This document shows positions 8,940 through 17,298 of a stretch of DNA of 50,304 nt, piece by piece. Each line of letters begins with the position of its first letter. Positions within the stretch are counted from its first letter, which is position 1. Under the pieces are notes generated by a model. It was not told where the DNA came from, searched no databases, and saw only the letters and a list, made by a program, of their open reading frames with translations. The stretch covers positions 5,179,066 through 5,229,369 of the forward strand of contig CP070675.1 of the NCBI GenBank assembly GCA_020352215.1, in the 5' to 3' direction. This stretch comes from Phycisphaerales bacterium. Lineage in GTDB: Bacteria > Planctomycetota > Phycisphaerae > Sedimentisphaerales > Anaerobacaceae. The translations under genes and the position numbers were made by a program.

Positions 8940-11717
8940 ATGTGCGGTAGATTCATTCATCTGATTTCAATTGTCTTCGTGATCAGTACGGCCCTGACAG
9001 GCCTGGGCCAGGACGCCGATCCCAGTCTTGTCGGGTGGTGGAAGCTTGATGGTGACGCCTCCGATAGCTCAGGCAGTGGCAATGACGGCACCGTTTTTGG
9101 TGACCCCCAGTGGGTGCCGGGGCGCGTCGGTGATGCGATAGAGTTGGACGGCGATGGCGACTACGTGGACATCGGCCCCGTGGGGATAAGCGGGATGGAT
9201 CCAAGAACGGTTGCCGGTTGGGCGAAGGCGAGCACCATAGACATACCGAGCTGGACGACCGTCTTCGGTTTCGCTCCCGTGCAGGGCGGCGATCTTGCGT
9301 ATGCAGATATAGAGGTGGATGATGTTGGTCGTTACGCCGTCCACGTAGGAAGTTACGGAGGTGACACCTATTCGTATCCCCTGATTGACCTTGATACGGA
9401 GTGGCACCATTTTGCAGTAACGTATGATGGCAGCGGGGGGACTTTCTACGTGGATGGTGAGCCGGGTGAAAGTGAGGAAGGAGCGATAGGGACGGTTGAC
9501 GAGGTGAGAATCGGCGCCAGGCTCAGCGTGCCCAATTACTTCTCCGGCCTTATCGACGACGTCCGGGTCTACAACAGGGCGCTGACGGAGGCGGAGATAT
9601 TGGGATTGATCCCGCCGCAACTGACCGCCTATAACCCGAACCCGGCCGATGGGGCCGAGGGTGTGATTGCACCGGTGCTTAGGTGGGAGGCCGGTGACAC
9701 TGCGGTATCGCATCGTGTGTATTTCGGGACGAATCCGAACCCAGGTCCGGCCGAGTTCATGACTGAGGCTTCCTGGACGGTGATCGGGCTGGGGCTCGGT
9801 CAGATGATACCGGGGGCTACTCACTACTGGCGGGTCGATGAGGTAGAAGTCGACGACGCTACAATTCACACAGGCGATGTCTGGAGCTTCACGGCTGCGC
9901 CTTTGACGGCCCACCAGCCCATTCCACATGACGGCGCCAAATGGGTCGACACAGAGCCAACCCTCAGATGGAGTCTGGGCATGGCCGCGGCCTCGCATGA
10001 TGTGTACTTCGGCACCGGTGAGACGGAGGTCACCAACGGCGCCGGTGATACGTTCAAGGGCAATCAGAGGGCCCTCGCGTACGATCCCGGGGGACTTCAG
10101 CCGGACACCGCCTACTACTGGAAGATAGATTCGTACGACTCGGCCGCGACCAAGTACGAGGGTCAGGTCTGGAAGTTCACGACCCTTGGTCCCGGCGGCG
10201 GTATCAAGGCCGAGTACTTCGCGGGCACAAGCCTTTCAGGTGTTCCCATCCTGACGCAGATCGAGGACGGGGTCGATCACTTGTGGGGCGGCGGCGAGGT
10301 CGCCGGTGGAATTAGCGACAGTATCTCGGCCAGGTGGACCGGCGAGTTAGAGGTAGCATTCACCGAGCGGTACACATTCTATACCAACTCGGATGATGGA
10401 GTCCGGCTGTACTTGGACGGCAAACTGATCATCAGCAACTGGACCAACCACGGCGCAGAAGAGGACAGGTGCCGACCCATTCTGCTTGAAGCCGGACAGC
10501 GGTACGCCATCGTGATGGAGTGGTACGAGAACACCGGACAGGCGGTTGCGCAGCTGTTTTGGGAAAGTGCCCATACTCCGAAGGCGATTATCCCTGCGGG
10601 CCCCCTTCAGCCACCGGTAAGGGCCCGCAACCCGAAGCCGCGCAACGGGGCTACCGCAGCCAGGCAGACACCTACGCTCCGCTGGACCGCCGGTGACAAA
10701 GCGGTGCAGCATGACGTGTACTTTGGCAGCGATCAGGCCGCCGTCGCCGGCGCCGATCCGACGACGCCGGGTGTATATCGTGGCAGGCTGAACCTCACTA
10801 CAACCAGCTATGTTCCTACCGAGGCTCCTCTGGAATGGGACAAGACGTTCTTCTGGCGAGTGGATGAGGTCAATGGTCTCGATATGTGGAAAGGCAGCCT
10901 CTGGAGCTTCACTACGGCCAACTACATCGTCGTTGACGACTTCGAGGACTACAACGACTATTCACCCGACAGGATATTCCAGACGTGGATAGATGGATTT
11001 GGCTTCACCGACCCGCCGCCCGGCAATCCCGGCAACAGCACCGGCTCGACCGTAGGCTACACTGAGCCTCCCTTTACTGAGCAGACTATCGTCCACGGCG
11101 GCGCGCAGTCCATGCCGTTTGGCTATGACAATACCGGAGCTACCGGCAAGGCGCGCTATTCGGAGGCCGAGCGCGAGTGGCCCTCGTCGCAGGACTGGAC
11201 GAGGAATGGGGTCAAAGCCTTTGCGCTGTGGTTCCACGGTAATCCAGCTAACGCGCCCGGGCCGCTGTATGTAGGCTTGCAGGACAGTGCAGGGACCCGC
11301 AAAGATGTCAGCCAGACGGATCCGACGCTGGTCCAACAGGGCCGTTGGCAGCAGTGGAATATCGAGCTTACTGAGTTCACCGGCGTTAGCCTTGCAACGA
11401 TAAAGAAGGTGTATATTGGTGTCGGCAACAGGATCAGCCCTGTAGTTGGCGGTACCGGCAGCCTGTTCATCGATGGCATTGGGGTACATCCGCCGAGGTG
11501 TGTGGCCTCACTTCTGCAGCCCGAGAATGATTTGAATGACGACTGCATTGTGGACTATGCAGACCTCGTGATAATGGCTGGCGAGTGGCTTGGCAGCGGC
11601 GCCGGTCTTACAGCCGACCTCGATGCCGACGACGATGTTGACTTCGGCGACTACGCGGATTTGGCCGATTCTTGGCTCGATGAGGCGCTATGGCCTCAGC
11701 AGTCGGCTTTCGAGTGA
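8940..11717 (+). CDS. Secreted modular LamG / FN3-like / PA14 protein with a dockerin-like C-terminus
   Basis: A 925-residue protein with a signal peptide (about 1-24). Modules in order: LamG/concanavalin-like domain (about 28-222, LVGWWKLDGDASDSSG to IDDVRVYNRALTEAE); two FN3-like repeats (227-320 and 321-416, each starting NP.P.DGA and ending WSF or WKFTT); a PA14 domain (418-552, KAEYFAGTSL, NSDDGVRLYLDG); a third repeat (557-660); a beta-sandwich module (661-850, VVDDFEDYNDY to SLFIDGIGV); and two Ca-binding dockerin-like segments (DLNDDCIVDYADL and DLDADDDVDFGDYADL, 863-912). No catalytic domain is seen, so it probably binds carbohydrate and displays or anchors on a scaffold or the cell surface. 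GGAGG before the ATG supports the start. Modular proteins of this type are frequent in Phycisphaerae. No cohesin partner is visible nearby. Confidence 0.85.
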   Translation: MCGRFIHLISIVFVISTALTGLGQDADPSLVGWWKLDGDASDSSGSGNDGTVFGDPQWVPGRVGDAIELDGDGDYVDIGPVGISGMDPRTVAGWAKASTIDIPSWTTVFGFAPVQGGDLAYADIEVDDVGRYAVHVGSYGGDTYSYPLIDLDTEWHHFAVTYDGSGGTFYVDGEPGESEEGAIGTVDEVRIGARLSVPNYFSGLIDDVRVYNRALTEAEILGLIPPQLTAYNPNPADGAEGVIAPVLRWEAGDTAVSHRVYFGTNPNPGPAEFMTEASWTVIGLGLGQMIPGATHYWRVDEVEVDDATIHTGDVWSFTAAPLTAHQPIPHDGAKWVDTEPTLRWSLGMAAASHDVYFGTGETEVTNGAGDTFKGNQRALAYDPGGLQPDTAYYWKIDSYDSAATKYEGQVWKFTTLGPGGGIKAEYFAGTSLSGVPILTQIEDGVDHLWGGGEVAGGISDSISARWTGELEVAFTERYTFYTNSDDGVRLYLDGKLIISNWTNHGAEEDRCRPILLEAGQRYAIVMEWYENTGQAVAQLFWESAHTPKAIIPAGPLQPPVRARNPKPRNGATAARQTPTLRWTAGDKAVQHDVYFGSDQAAVAGADPTTPGVYRGRLNLTTTSYVPTEAPLEWDKTFFWRVDEVNGLDMWKGSLWSFTTANYIVVDDFEDYNDYSPDRIFQTWIDGFGFTDPPPGNPGNSTGSTVGYTEPPFTEQTIVHGGAQSMPFGYDNTGATGKARYSEAEREWPSSQDWTRNGVKAFALWFHGNPANAPGPLYVGLQDSAGTRKDVSQTDPTLVQQGRWQQWNIELTEFTGVSLATIKKVYIGVGNRISPVVGGTGSLFIDGIGVHPPRCVASLLQPENDLNDDCIVDYADLVIMAGEWLGSGAGLTADLDADDDVDFGDYADLADSWLDEALWPQQSAFE

Positions 11718-11769
11718 GGCCATGCCGTCGGCTGGGACCGCAACGGCGAAAGGGAGACCCGGGCTCCGA

Positions 11770-11783
11770 CGCCTCCGGAGGCG
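11770..11783. terminator. Short palindrome between convergent genes (possible terminator)
   Basis: A perfect 14-bp palindrome CGCCTCCGGAGGCG lies between the stop codons of two convergent genes (11717 and 11815). It has no U-tract on either side, so it is at best a weak or factor-assisted terminator. Confidence 0.25.
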
Positions 11784-11814
11784 CTTGCTCTTTGCGCTCG
11801 TCGAAGAATTGAGT

Positions 11815-13377
11815 TCAGGCCTCTTCGACGATCTGAAGCCCGAGCGCCTTACCGAATTCCACGAGCGGCTCCTTGACGTCACCGTAGACCGTTACGCGGT
11901 GCCAGCCGAATCGGTCCCACTGGTCGAACAGCTTGCCGATGTCACCGTGGACTTCGGCGACGAGTTTGGTGCGGCACCCATACTCGCTGTCGAGGGTGCC
12001 CACGGCCTTGGCTTGGTGGATGATCATCTTCTTTTGCCCGAAGTTGGTGCGAAAAGAGGTCGTCATGTAACCGGCGGGCAGCATCGACTCGCTACAAGCT
12101 CCTCGCGGGTCGCGATTGTGGAGCGTGCGAATGCGGAAGCTGTTCGATATACCGCCCGGGCCGAAGACCTTGGTCGTGGCAACGCAGTGAGCATAGACGA
12201 TCTTGTTCTTCGACGTATCCAGTGCCGGGTCGGACACGTAGCCGGGCCGGCCGGTGAGAATTCTTGCCATCAGCATACTGAGCGTATCGTCGGGCATGGC
12301 CTCGCAGACTCCCTGCCCGCCGTCGTTGAGAATCTGCATAAAGCCGAGACACGGATAGGCTGCAAGCTGACCAGCCGCGAATCCGCCGAGGCAGTTCATT
12401 GTCACGCTGTCGGTGCCGTATTTCCTCAGCAGTTCCAGCGTGGCCAAGTAGACCGCGCCGGCTTTGTGGATCGCGCTGGGGTCGGGCTCCATCACTTCCG
12501 CAGCCTGCCGGCGCCAACGGCCGGCCCACTCTGCGGCCTCGTCGCGATCGACCTTGTCGTAGAATGCCTGCAGCTCGCCGAAGTCAATGTAGCGACCCGT
12601 GGCGCCGAGGAGGTCTCGCTCTTGCCCGCCACTGCCTTGTCCGACGATTAGAAACCGCGCTTCTTGGAAGCGTCTGACACACTCGCCGATATCGGCGAGT
12701 GTCACTCGGTCTTCGATGCACTCGGTCTTACCGGCGGGGGCGAAGGTCTTGCGGTAAACTTGTTCGCACTGCCGGGCGAACGAGGCGGGCGTCACGCCAC
12801 GTTTGCGGACGCTCGTGAATTCACGGGCGACCGTTACCAAATCGCTAAGACGTGTCGTGGATACGGCGGCAGCAGGTATCCCGCGACGGCACAGCCCGCT
12901 GTAGGCGGTAAGGAACACGCCGGAACCGCCCAGGAACTCGTCGACCAACATCATCGGCCTACCCAGGTTGCCGATCTCAATGATCGGCTGGCCAAACGCC
13001 CAATCCAGCGTCATGGCGTAGACCAGGTAGCCGTCGACGGCATCCTTCAGGGCAATTGCCTTCTGTACCTCGTTAGCGTTCCGGATAGTCAGCGGGGTAA
13101 ATTCAATCTCGGGACAGCCCTGCTCCAGAAGCCCAAGGACCTGTCGCTGGCGGCCCTCCGTGTCGAATCCGGGATAGGGCCAGATCTCCCTGATCTGTGT
13201 GTTTGCCAGAAAGACCGTTGCGACGCGTACCTTCCCGGTGTCTTTGGCGGCGGTGGGCAGTGATGTTAGCCCAGCGACAGCTGTTGCGGCAGCGGCACCG
13301 AAGCCTTTTATGAAACGCCGCCGGTCGATGGCCTGATTGCAGCTATGGCACAAACTGTGATCGTGGCACAGACACAT
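11815..13377 (-). CDS. Tat-exported L-fucose/L-arabinose-isomerase-like protein, paralogue 2
   Basis: A 520-residue protein. The start is fixed by GAAGGAG about seven bases before the ATG. The N-terminus carries a Cys/His cluster (MCLCHDHSLCHSC) followed by a Tat motif (DRRRFIKGF) and an Ala-rich hydrophobic core. Conserved blocks match paralogue 1: GYLVYAMTLDW, MNCLGGFAAGQLAAYPCLGF, IVYAHCVATTKVFGPGG and GWHRVTVYGDVKEPLVEF. The fold should be that of L-fucose isomerase, but with export signals the metabolic role is unclear. It lies 45 bases downstream of a Tat-exported nucleoside-hydrolase-like gene on the same strand and is almost certainly co-transcribed. A substrate released as a free sugar by that hydrolase is a reasonable guess, not shown. 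Confidence 0.75.
   Translation of the reverse strand: MCLCHDHSLCHSCNQAIDRRRFIKGFGAAAATAVAGLTSLPTAAKDTGKVRVATVFLANTQIREIWPYPGFDTEGRQRQVLGLLEQGCPEIEFTPLTIRNANEVQKAIALKDAVDGYLVYAMTLDWAFGQPIIEIGNLGRPMMLVDEFLGGSGVFLTAYSGLCRRGIPAAAVSTTRLSDLVTVAREFTSVRKRGVTPASFARQCEQVYRKTFAPAGKTECIEDRVTLADIGECVRRFQEARFLIVGQGSGGQERDLLGATGRYIDFGELQAFYDKVDRDEAAEWAGRWRRQAAEVMEPDPSAIHKAGAVYLATLELLRKYGTDSVTMNCLGGFAAGQLAAYPCLGFMQILNDGGQGVCEAMPDDTLSMLMARILTGRPGYVSDPALDTSKNKIVYAHCVATTKVFGPGGISNSFRIRTLHNRDPRGACSESMLPAGYMTTSFRTNFGQKKMIIHQAKAVGTLDSEYGCRTKLVAEVHGDIGKLFDQWDRFGWHRVTVYGDVKEPLVEFGKALGLQIVEEA
12679..12702. repeat. 24-bp perfect palindrome inside a coding region
   Basis: The half-site ACACTCGCCGAT is followed directly by its exact reverse complement. 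It lies within the isomerase-like paralogue 2 reading frame, where the minus strand encodes LADIGECV. Confidence 0.6.
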
Positions 13378-13422
13378 ATTGCTGTCTCCTTCTCGTTTGC
13401 TTCTTCACCTGCGCGTCACCAC

Positions 13423-14562
13423 TCATGGTAGCGCCAGAAGAAGTGACTTCATTGCCTTGGTCAAGGCCGATTGATACCTGTCCACCTGCCGGACATGGAA
13501 TATAAAGCGGTTCTTTGAACTCGGATCACGCGTCCACCCTGTCACTCCCTCGTCGTCGCAGGTGACGCTGATCGGATCGAAGGTGAAGACCGGTTGCCCA
13601 GCCGCATTCTCAAGCGACACTATTTTGCCGTCAGGTAACACCGTGTAACCGGCAGCATGGAGAAAGCCTCCGGTGCACCACATGTGTCTGTCGTTGTCTG
13701 CAGCCCGGGCTAACATGCCCTCATCCTTCTTGCCTTTCAGGTAGCCGAGCCAGTTGTGATCCGCGTACTTGCCGAACATATAGACAAAGTAGTTCTGGAG
13801 CATGTCTGACAGATGCGGCAGTATCTCACTCTGACGGAACTTGTAGTGGGTGCCATACTCTCTGACGACCTGATTCTGGAGAGATTCCATCTCTTCGAAG
13901 CACGGCATCCAATAGATCGGGCACGGCAAATCGAATATGGCTGCATAGGCGGCTTTGTCGAGCGTGACGTTGTATTCGAGCTTCGACGCCAGACTCTTCT
14001 TTGGAGAGCCTGTGCCGGCGTTCAGGTAGATCGCGGCACATTTATCAGCAAACAGATCGGGACGTTTCTTGCCTGCGATCGCGACGTCCCGGCTCGATCC
14101 AGTAACGTTGATGACCACAGGTTGTGGCGACGCCCGCAAAACCTCAAGCACCATTTGCACGCCGCGATGGTCGGTTGCCGAGGCGTGAGGCTGAAGGTCA
14201 TCGCGTGACGTCATCGGAACGGAAGATCCCACAGCAGCGGGCGCGAAGATTCCGGAGAGCAGATTCATCTGGGCAACGGCCATCATGTCGGGGTTGCGAG
14301 CTGTCTTGCCTTTCGGCGGATAGTCGATCACAATACCTTTGAGGTCGATGTCACCGCGATAGGCCAAAGCATACACACAGGCCAAGTCCCAATGGTCGTC
14401 GGGATCCACGTGAGGTCGGAAGAGATCGGTGACATGCAGCATCGGTGTCTTTGGGCCGCTCTTCTTCGATCGGCCTGCACGCGTAGATATGGGATACAGC
14501 ACGCCCGCTGCTACACAACGAGCTGCCGAACCTAACACTTTTCGCCGACTTAGCTCTTGCAC
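13423..14562 (-). CDS. Tat-exported nucleoside-hydrolase-like protein
   Basis: A 379-residue protein with a Tat signal (LSRRKVLGSAARCVAAGVL). After about 40 residues comes HVTDLFRPHVDPDDHWDLACVYALA. This corresponds to the Asp-rich Ca-binding motif at the start of inosine/uridine-preferring nucleoside hydrolases, though in them it is usually DTDPGIDDA. The VVINVTGSSRDVA segment and the helices after it fit the same Rossmann-like fold. Family members cleave N-glycosidic bonds of nucleosides. The modified motif means activity needs proof, and a related sugar-binding role is possible. It is the first gene of a two-gene unit with isomerase-like paralogue 2. The upstream slipin gene is on the same strand, 152 bases away. 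Confidence 0.65.
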   Translation of the reverse strand: MQELSRRKVLGSAARCVAAGVLYPISTRAGRSKKSGPKTPMLHVTDLFRPHVDPDDHWDLACVYALAYRGDIDLKGIVIDYPPKGKTARNPDMMAVAQMNLLSGIFAPAAVGSSVPMTSRDDLQPHASATDHRGVQMVLEVLRASPQPVVINVTGSSRDVAIAGKKRPDLFADKCAAIYLNAGTGSPKKSLASKLEYNVTLDKAAYAAIFDLPCPIYWMPCFEEMESLQNQVVREYGTHYKFRQSEILPHLSDMLQNYFVYMFGKYADHNWLGYLKGKKDEGMLARAADNDRHMWCTGGFLHAAGYTVLPDGKIVSLENAAGQPVFTFDPISVTCDDEGVTGWTRDPSSKNRFIFHVRQVDRYQSALTKAMKSLLLALP

Positions 14563-14714
14563 TGTGGCTTGCCCCTAATACCTGTCTTATCAGGGGTGCA
14601 TCTTATTCCTTGAGCCCGCATAGTTCAAGGGTGCACCCGCACACAGGGCGCCTGCACTGCGCACAACCTCCAGGCCGACTTCGCTGTGGCAATTGGCAGT
14701 TCTTTGGCAGTCGC

Positions 14715-15680
14715 TCAGTCCTGCCCCTCCGACTCTTTGGCCTGGCTTAGCGCGGTTAGGCCCGCGATGGCGCCGAGGTTCATCGTTTCCAAAGCCGAGC
14801 TTGGGACGATGATCATCGAGCCTTTTTCTTTTAGGCCTTCAAAGAGCATGTTCATGCCGCGAAGGTGCATGGCGCATGGATTGGATTCGTATTGTTTTGC
14901 GGCCTGTGCGAATTTTTCTGCGATTTCGGTCTCGGCTGTTCCGAGGATGATTCGGGCGTGTCGTTCACGTTCGGCTTGGGCCTCCTTGGACATGGCGTCT
15001 TCGAGCTCTCTGGGCAGGATTATGTCACGGATTTCGACGGACTGGATTGTGATTCCCCACGGGTTGGTCTTTTCGTCGAGGATTTCCTGGAGCTTTTTGC
15101 CGAGCTGTTCGCGGTGGGTGAGCAATTCGGATAATTGGTGCGTTCCGATGATGTCACGCAGGGCGGTCTGGGCCGATAGTACGATGGCGAGGTAGAAATT
15201 CTCAACCTCGAGGATCGCTTTTTTTGCGTCCCAAACCATCCAGAAGCAGATCGCATCGACGTTGACGGGGACGGTGTCTTTAGTGAGTGTGGATTCGGAG
15301 CTGAAGTCCGTGGAGCGGATACGCATATCGACGGACTGGGCGAGGGCGTCGATGATCGGGATAATAAAGAATGGCCCCGGGCCTTTGAGGCAGCGGTATC
15401 GGCCGAGCCGAAGGACGATGGCTCGTTCCCACTGATTGGCGATCTTAATCCCGAAGAAGCACAGCGCAGCGAGAACGGCGGTTATGCCGGCGACGAGGTA
15501 GTTCAGATCCTGCCACGTGCCCTGTACGAGCCTGTTGAGGACCGTGCCGACTGCGACCACGATGATTGCTGCGAGGACTGCGGGCCAGTTGAGGGACGCC
15601 GCCTCCGCTGTCGCCCGAACGTTCAGCTTGTACTCTTTGGTGAGGCCGGAGAGTATCTGTTTCTTCTTTTCATTCGCCAT
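14715..15680 (-). CDS. Slipin/stomatin-like SPFH-domain membrane protein
   Basis: A 321-residue protein. Two hydrophobic segments (about 31-51 and 62-82) are followed by an SPFH/band-7 domain starting at IANQWERAIVLRLGRYRCLKGPGPFFIIP. A charged helix, MSKEAQAERERHARIILGTAE, and a short hydrophobic-poor tail follow. Bacterial slipins oligomerise on the cytoplasmic membrane and organise membrane microdomains or control proteases. The N-terminal extension before the first membrane segment is longer than in minimal slipins. The start codon lies inside the end of the upstream GntR gene (11-base overlap), with GGAG 8 bases before it, so translation is probably coupled. No NfeD partner is seen next to it. 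Confidence 0.85.
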   Translation of the reverse strand: MANEKKKQILSGLTKEYKLNVRATAEAASLNWPAVLAAIIVVAVGTVLNRLVQGTWQDLNYLVAGITAVLAALCFFGIKIANQWERAIVLRLGRYRCLKGPGPFFIIPIIDALAQSVDMRIRSTDFSSESTLTKDTVPVNVDAICFWMVWDAKKAILEVENFYLAIVLSAQTALRDIIGTHQLSELLTHREQLGKKLQEILDEKTNPWGITIQSVEIRDIILPRELEDAMSKEAQAERERHARIILGTAETEIAEKFAQAAKQYESNPCAMHLRGMNMLFEGLKEKGSMIIVPSSALETMNLGAIAGLTALSQAKESEGQD

Positions 15681-16050
15681 TTTCCAATCTCCTTTGCAGA
15701 TGTTCTACGATTTCCTTCAGGGTGAAGCCGTATTGGCTGCCTCTTGCAACCAGCTCGCTACAGATTTGTGTGAGCATTTGCTCCTTCTCGGTTTCGTCGA
15801 TTTCGACCTGGCGCTTGCCGACGAAGGTGCCAGTGCCTTGTTGGGTGTCGAGTATTCCGAGGATTTCGAGATCTGAGTATGCCTTGCGGACGGTGTTCGG
15901 GTTGACCTGCAGGTGCACGGCCAGCTCACGGACGGTGGGTAGCTGTTCTCCCGGCAGGAGCCGTTCCGAGGCGATCCCGTACTTGATCTGATCCACGATC
16001 TGCCGGTGGAAGGGGACGCCGCTCTTCACATCCAAGCCGAACTCAATCAT
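15670..16050 (-). CDS. GntR-family (YtrA-type) transcriptional regulator
   Basis: A 126-residue protein. The winged helix occupies about residues 8-78: VPFHRQIVDQIKYGIASERLLPGEQLPTVRELA, then NPNTVRKAYSDLE, then GTGTFVG. The C-terminal part is only about 45 residues, as in the YtrA subfamily, which usually controls adjacent membrane-protein genes. It overlaps the slipin start and very likely regulates it. Upstream, a near-perfect 20-bp inverted repeat overlaps the promoter -10 box (16100-16119), so autorepression is expected. Confidence 0.9.
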   Translation of the reverse strand: MIEFGLDVKSGVPFHRQIVDQIKYGIASERLLPGEQLPTVRELAVHLQVNPNTVRKAYSDLEILGILDTQQGTGTFVGKRQVEIDETEKEQMLTQICSELVARGSQYGFTLKEIVEHLQRRLENGE

Positions 16051-16099
16051 TTACGATCTCCATGTCTTGTGCCTCTGTATTAAAGATCTATTAGTATAG

Positions 16100-16119
16100 T
16101 GTACTATAATTATAGCACA
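16100..16119. promoter_or_regulatory. Predicted GntR/YtrA operator
   Basis: A 20-bp inverted repeat TGTACTATAATTATAGCACA whose two halves match at 9 of 10 positions. It contains the -10 box of the GntR-slipin promoter. A second overlapping palindrome (TATAGTGTACTATA, 16095-16108) may be an additional half-site. Confidence 0.6.
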
Positions 16120-16136
16120 ATGTTCGGCGGTTTCAA
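16109..16136 (-). promoter_or_regulatory. Promoter of the GntR-slipin operon
   Basis: On the minus strand: -35 TTGAAA (16136-16131), a 16-base spacer, and a consensus -10 TATAAT (16114-16109). The rest of the 16051-16428 gap holds no gene. Confidence 0.65.
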
Positions 16137-16428
16137 GAAAAAATCCACATTTTTATAACTTCTTGCTATGAAGTATTTTAGGAGAATGGAAGGGTGGCGG
16201 GCTGTCTTCGTTCGTCGTCCCATCGCCCCGATTTTCGCCCTCCTCCTGGCCTATAGCAGGCCCGAAGCGCGAATCACAGGCAGCCGGATGCGTATTTGGT
16301 GCAACTGTAATGTTGTGGTTGTTCTGACATGAACGTAAGATTATTCGGGCTGATGTATTTGAGGGACGGGAAATGGTGCGGACAGGTGTCTGCTGGGAAC
16401 GTCTTAGGAATCCGAAGGAGGTTCTAAA

Positions 16429-17298
16429 ATGAAGGTGAATATCAAACTCGTTGTTCTCTCGCTTCTGCTGCTTTTGTTTGCATCAGACTCATACGGCCGG
16501 CGAGGATCGCAGCCTGTCCAATTGAAGAGAATATCCGACAGGCTCTTTGAAGTCCTGGGAGGAAGAGGCGCCCGGGGAGGGGCATACATCGGTGACAACG
16601 GAGTTCTTCTTATTGATGCTAAGATGGATAGCGAATCGGCAGAACAGGTAATCGGCAAGGTTGGCCAGATTACCGACAAGCCGGTGAGGTATGTTGTGAA
16701 CACACACAGTGACGGTGACCATGTGGTGGGTAATCGTTTCTTTGCTGATACGGTGACCTTCATCGCCCACGAGAATTGCCGGAAGGAGTTTTTTCATACA
16801 AGGCGAGATGGATCAGCATCAGAGTGGGCCAAGCCTGAACTGGCACCTTTTGTCCCTTCGGTGACATTTCGGGACAAGATGGTTATTCACCTCGGCTCAA
16901 AGAAGGTGGAGCTGTGGTACTTCGGCGTCGGTCATACCACCGGCGACATTGTCGTCTATTTTCCGGAGGAAAAGACCGCCTTTCTCGGAGACCAGATATT
17001 CATAGCGAGACCTCAGCTCATACACTCTTATAAGGGGGGCAATTCCTTCGAGCACGTTAAGACGCTCGCCAAGATGCTACAGACAATAGAAGCTGAGAAG
17101 TTCTGCAGCGGTCACAGTGACATGACTGATCGAGATGGGATAAGCAAACATATTGACCGGATGAGAAAACTGCAGGAAAAGGTGAAGGCCCTGATCGCGG
17201 AGGGCAAAAGCGTAGATGCAATAAAGACCGAATTCGAGTCGAATGAGACGCGGTTAATTGAGACCATTTATAACGAGACAACAAAAGGCTTTCGGTAG
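16429..17298 (+). CDS. Secreted metallo-beta-lactamase-fold hydrolase with a variant metal motif
   Basis: A 289-residue protein with a signal peptide (LVVLSLLLLLFASDSYG). The metallo-beta-lactamase fold is evident: NTHSDGDHVVGN (His93, Asp95, Asp97, His98), GHTTGD (His169), FLGDQ (Asp188) and SGHSD (His229). The usual HxHxDH motif is here H-x-D-x-D-H, so the second metal ligand His is replaced by Asp95. Relatives of the quinoprotein-relay or SoxH type carry similar extracellular domains. Function could be hydrolysis of an ester, lactone or thioester; no substrate is indicated. GAAGGAGG precedes the ATG, about six bases away. Confidence 0.8.
   Translation: MKVNIKLVVLSLLLLLFASDSYGRRGSQPVQLKRISDRLFEVLGGRGARGGAYIGDNGVLLIDAKMDSESAEQVIGKVGQITDKPVRYVVNTHSDGDHVVGNRFFADTVTFIAHENCRKEFFHTRRDGSASEWAKPELAPFVPSVTFRDKMVIHLGSKKVELWYFGVGHTTGDIVVYFPEEKTAFLGDQIFIARPQLIHSYKGGNSFEHVKTLAKMLQTIEAEKFCSGHSDMTDRDGISKHIDRMRKLQEKVKALIAEGKSVDAIKTEFESNETRLIETIYNETTKGFR

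Noticed and set aside
11590..12651. Plus-strand open frame over isomerase-like paralogue 2
   Set aside because: Antisense of a gene with conserved blocks in its minus-strand frame.
14563..14714. Repeats and small hairpins after the slipin gene (CCTTGA with TCAAGG, GGGTGCACCC)
   Set aside because: Stems are short and no U-tract follows, so a terminator is not supported.
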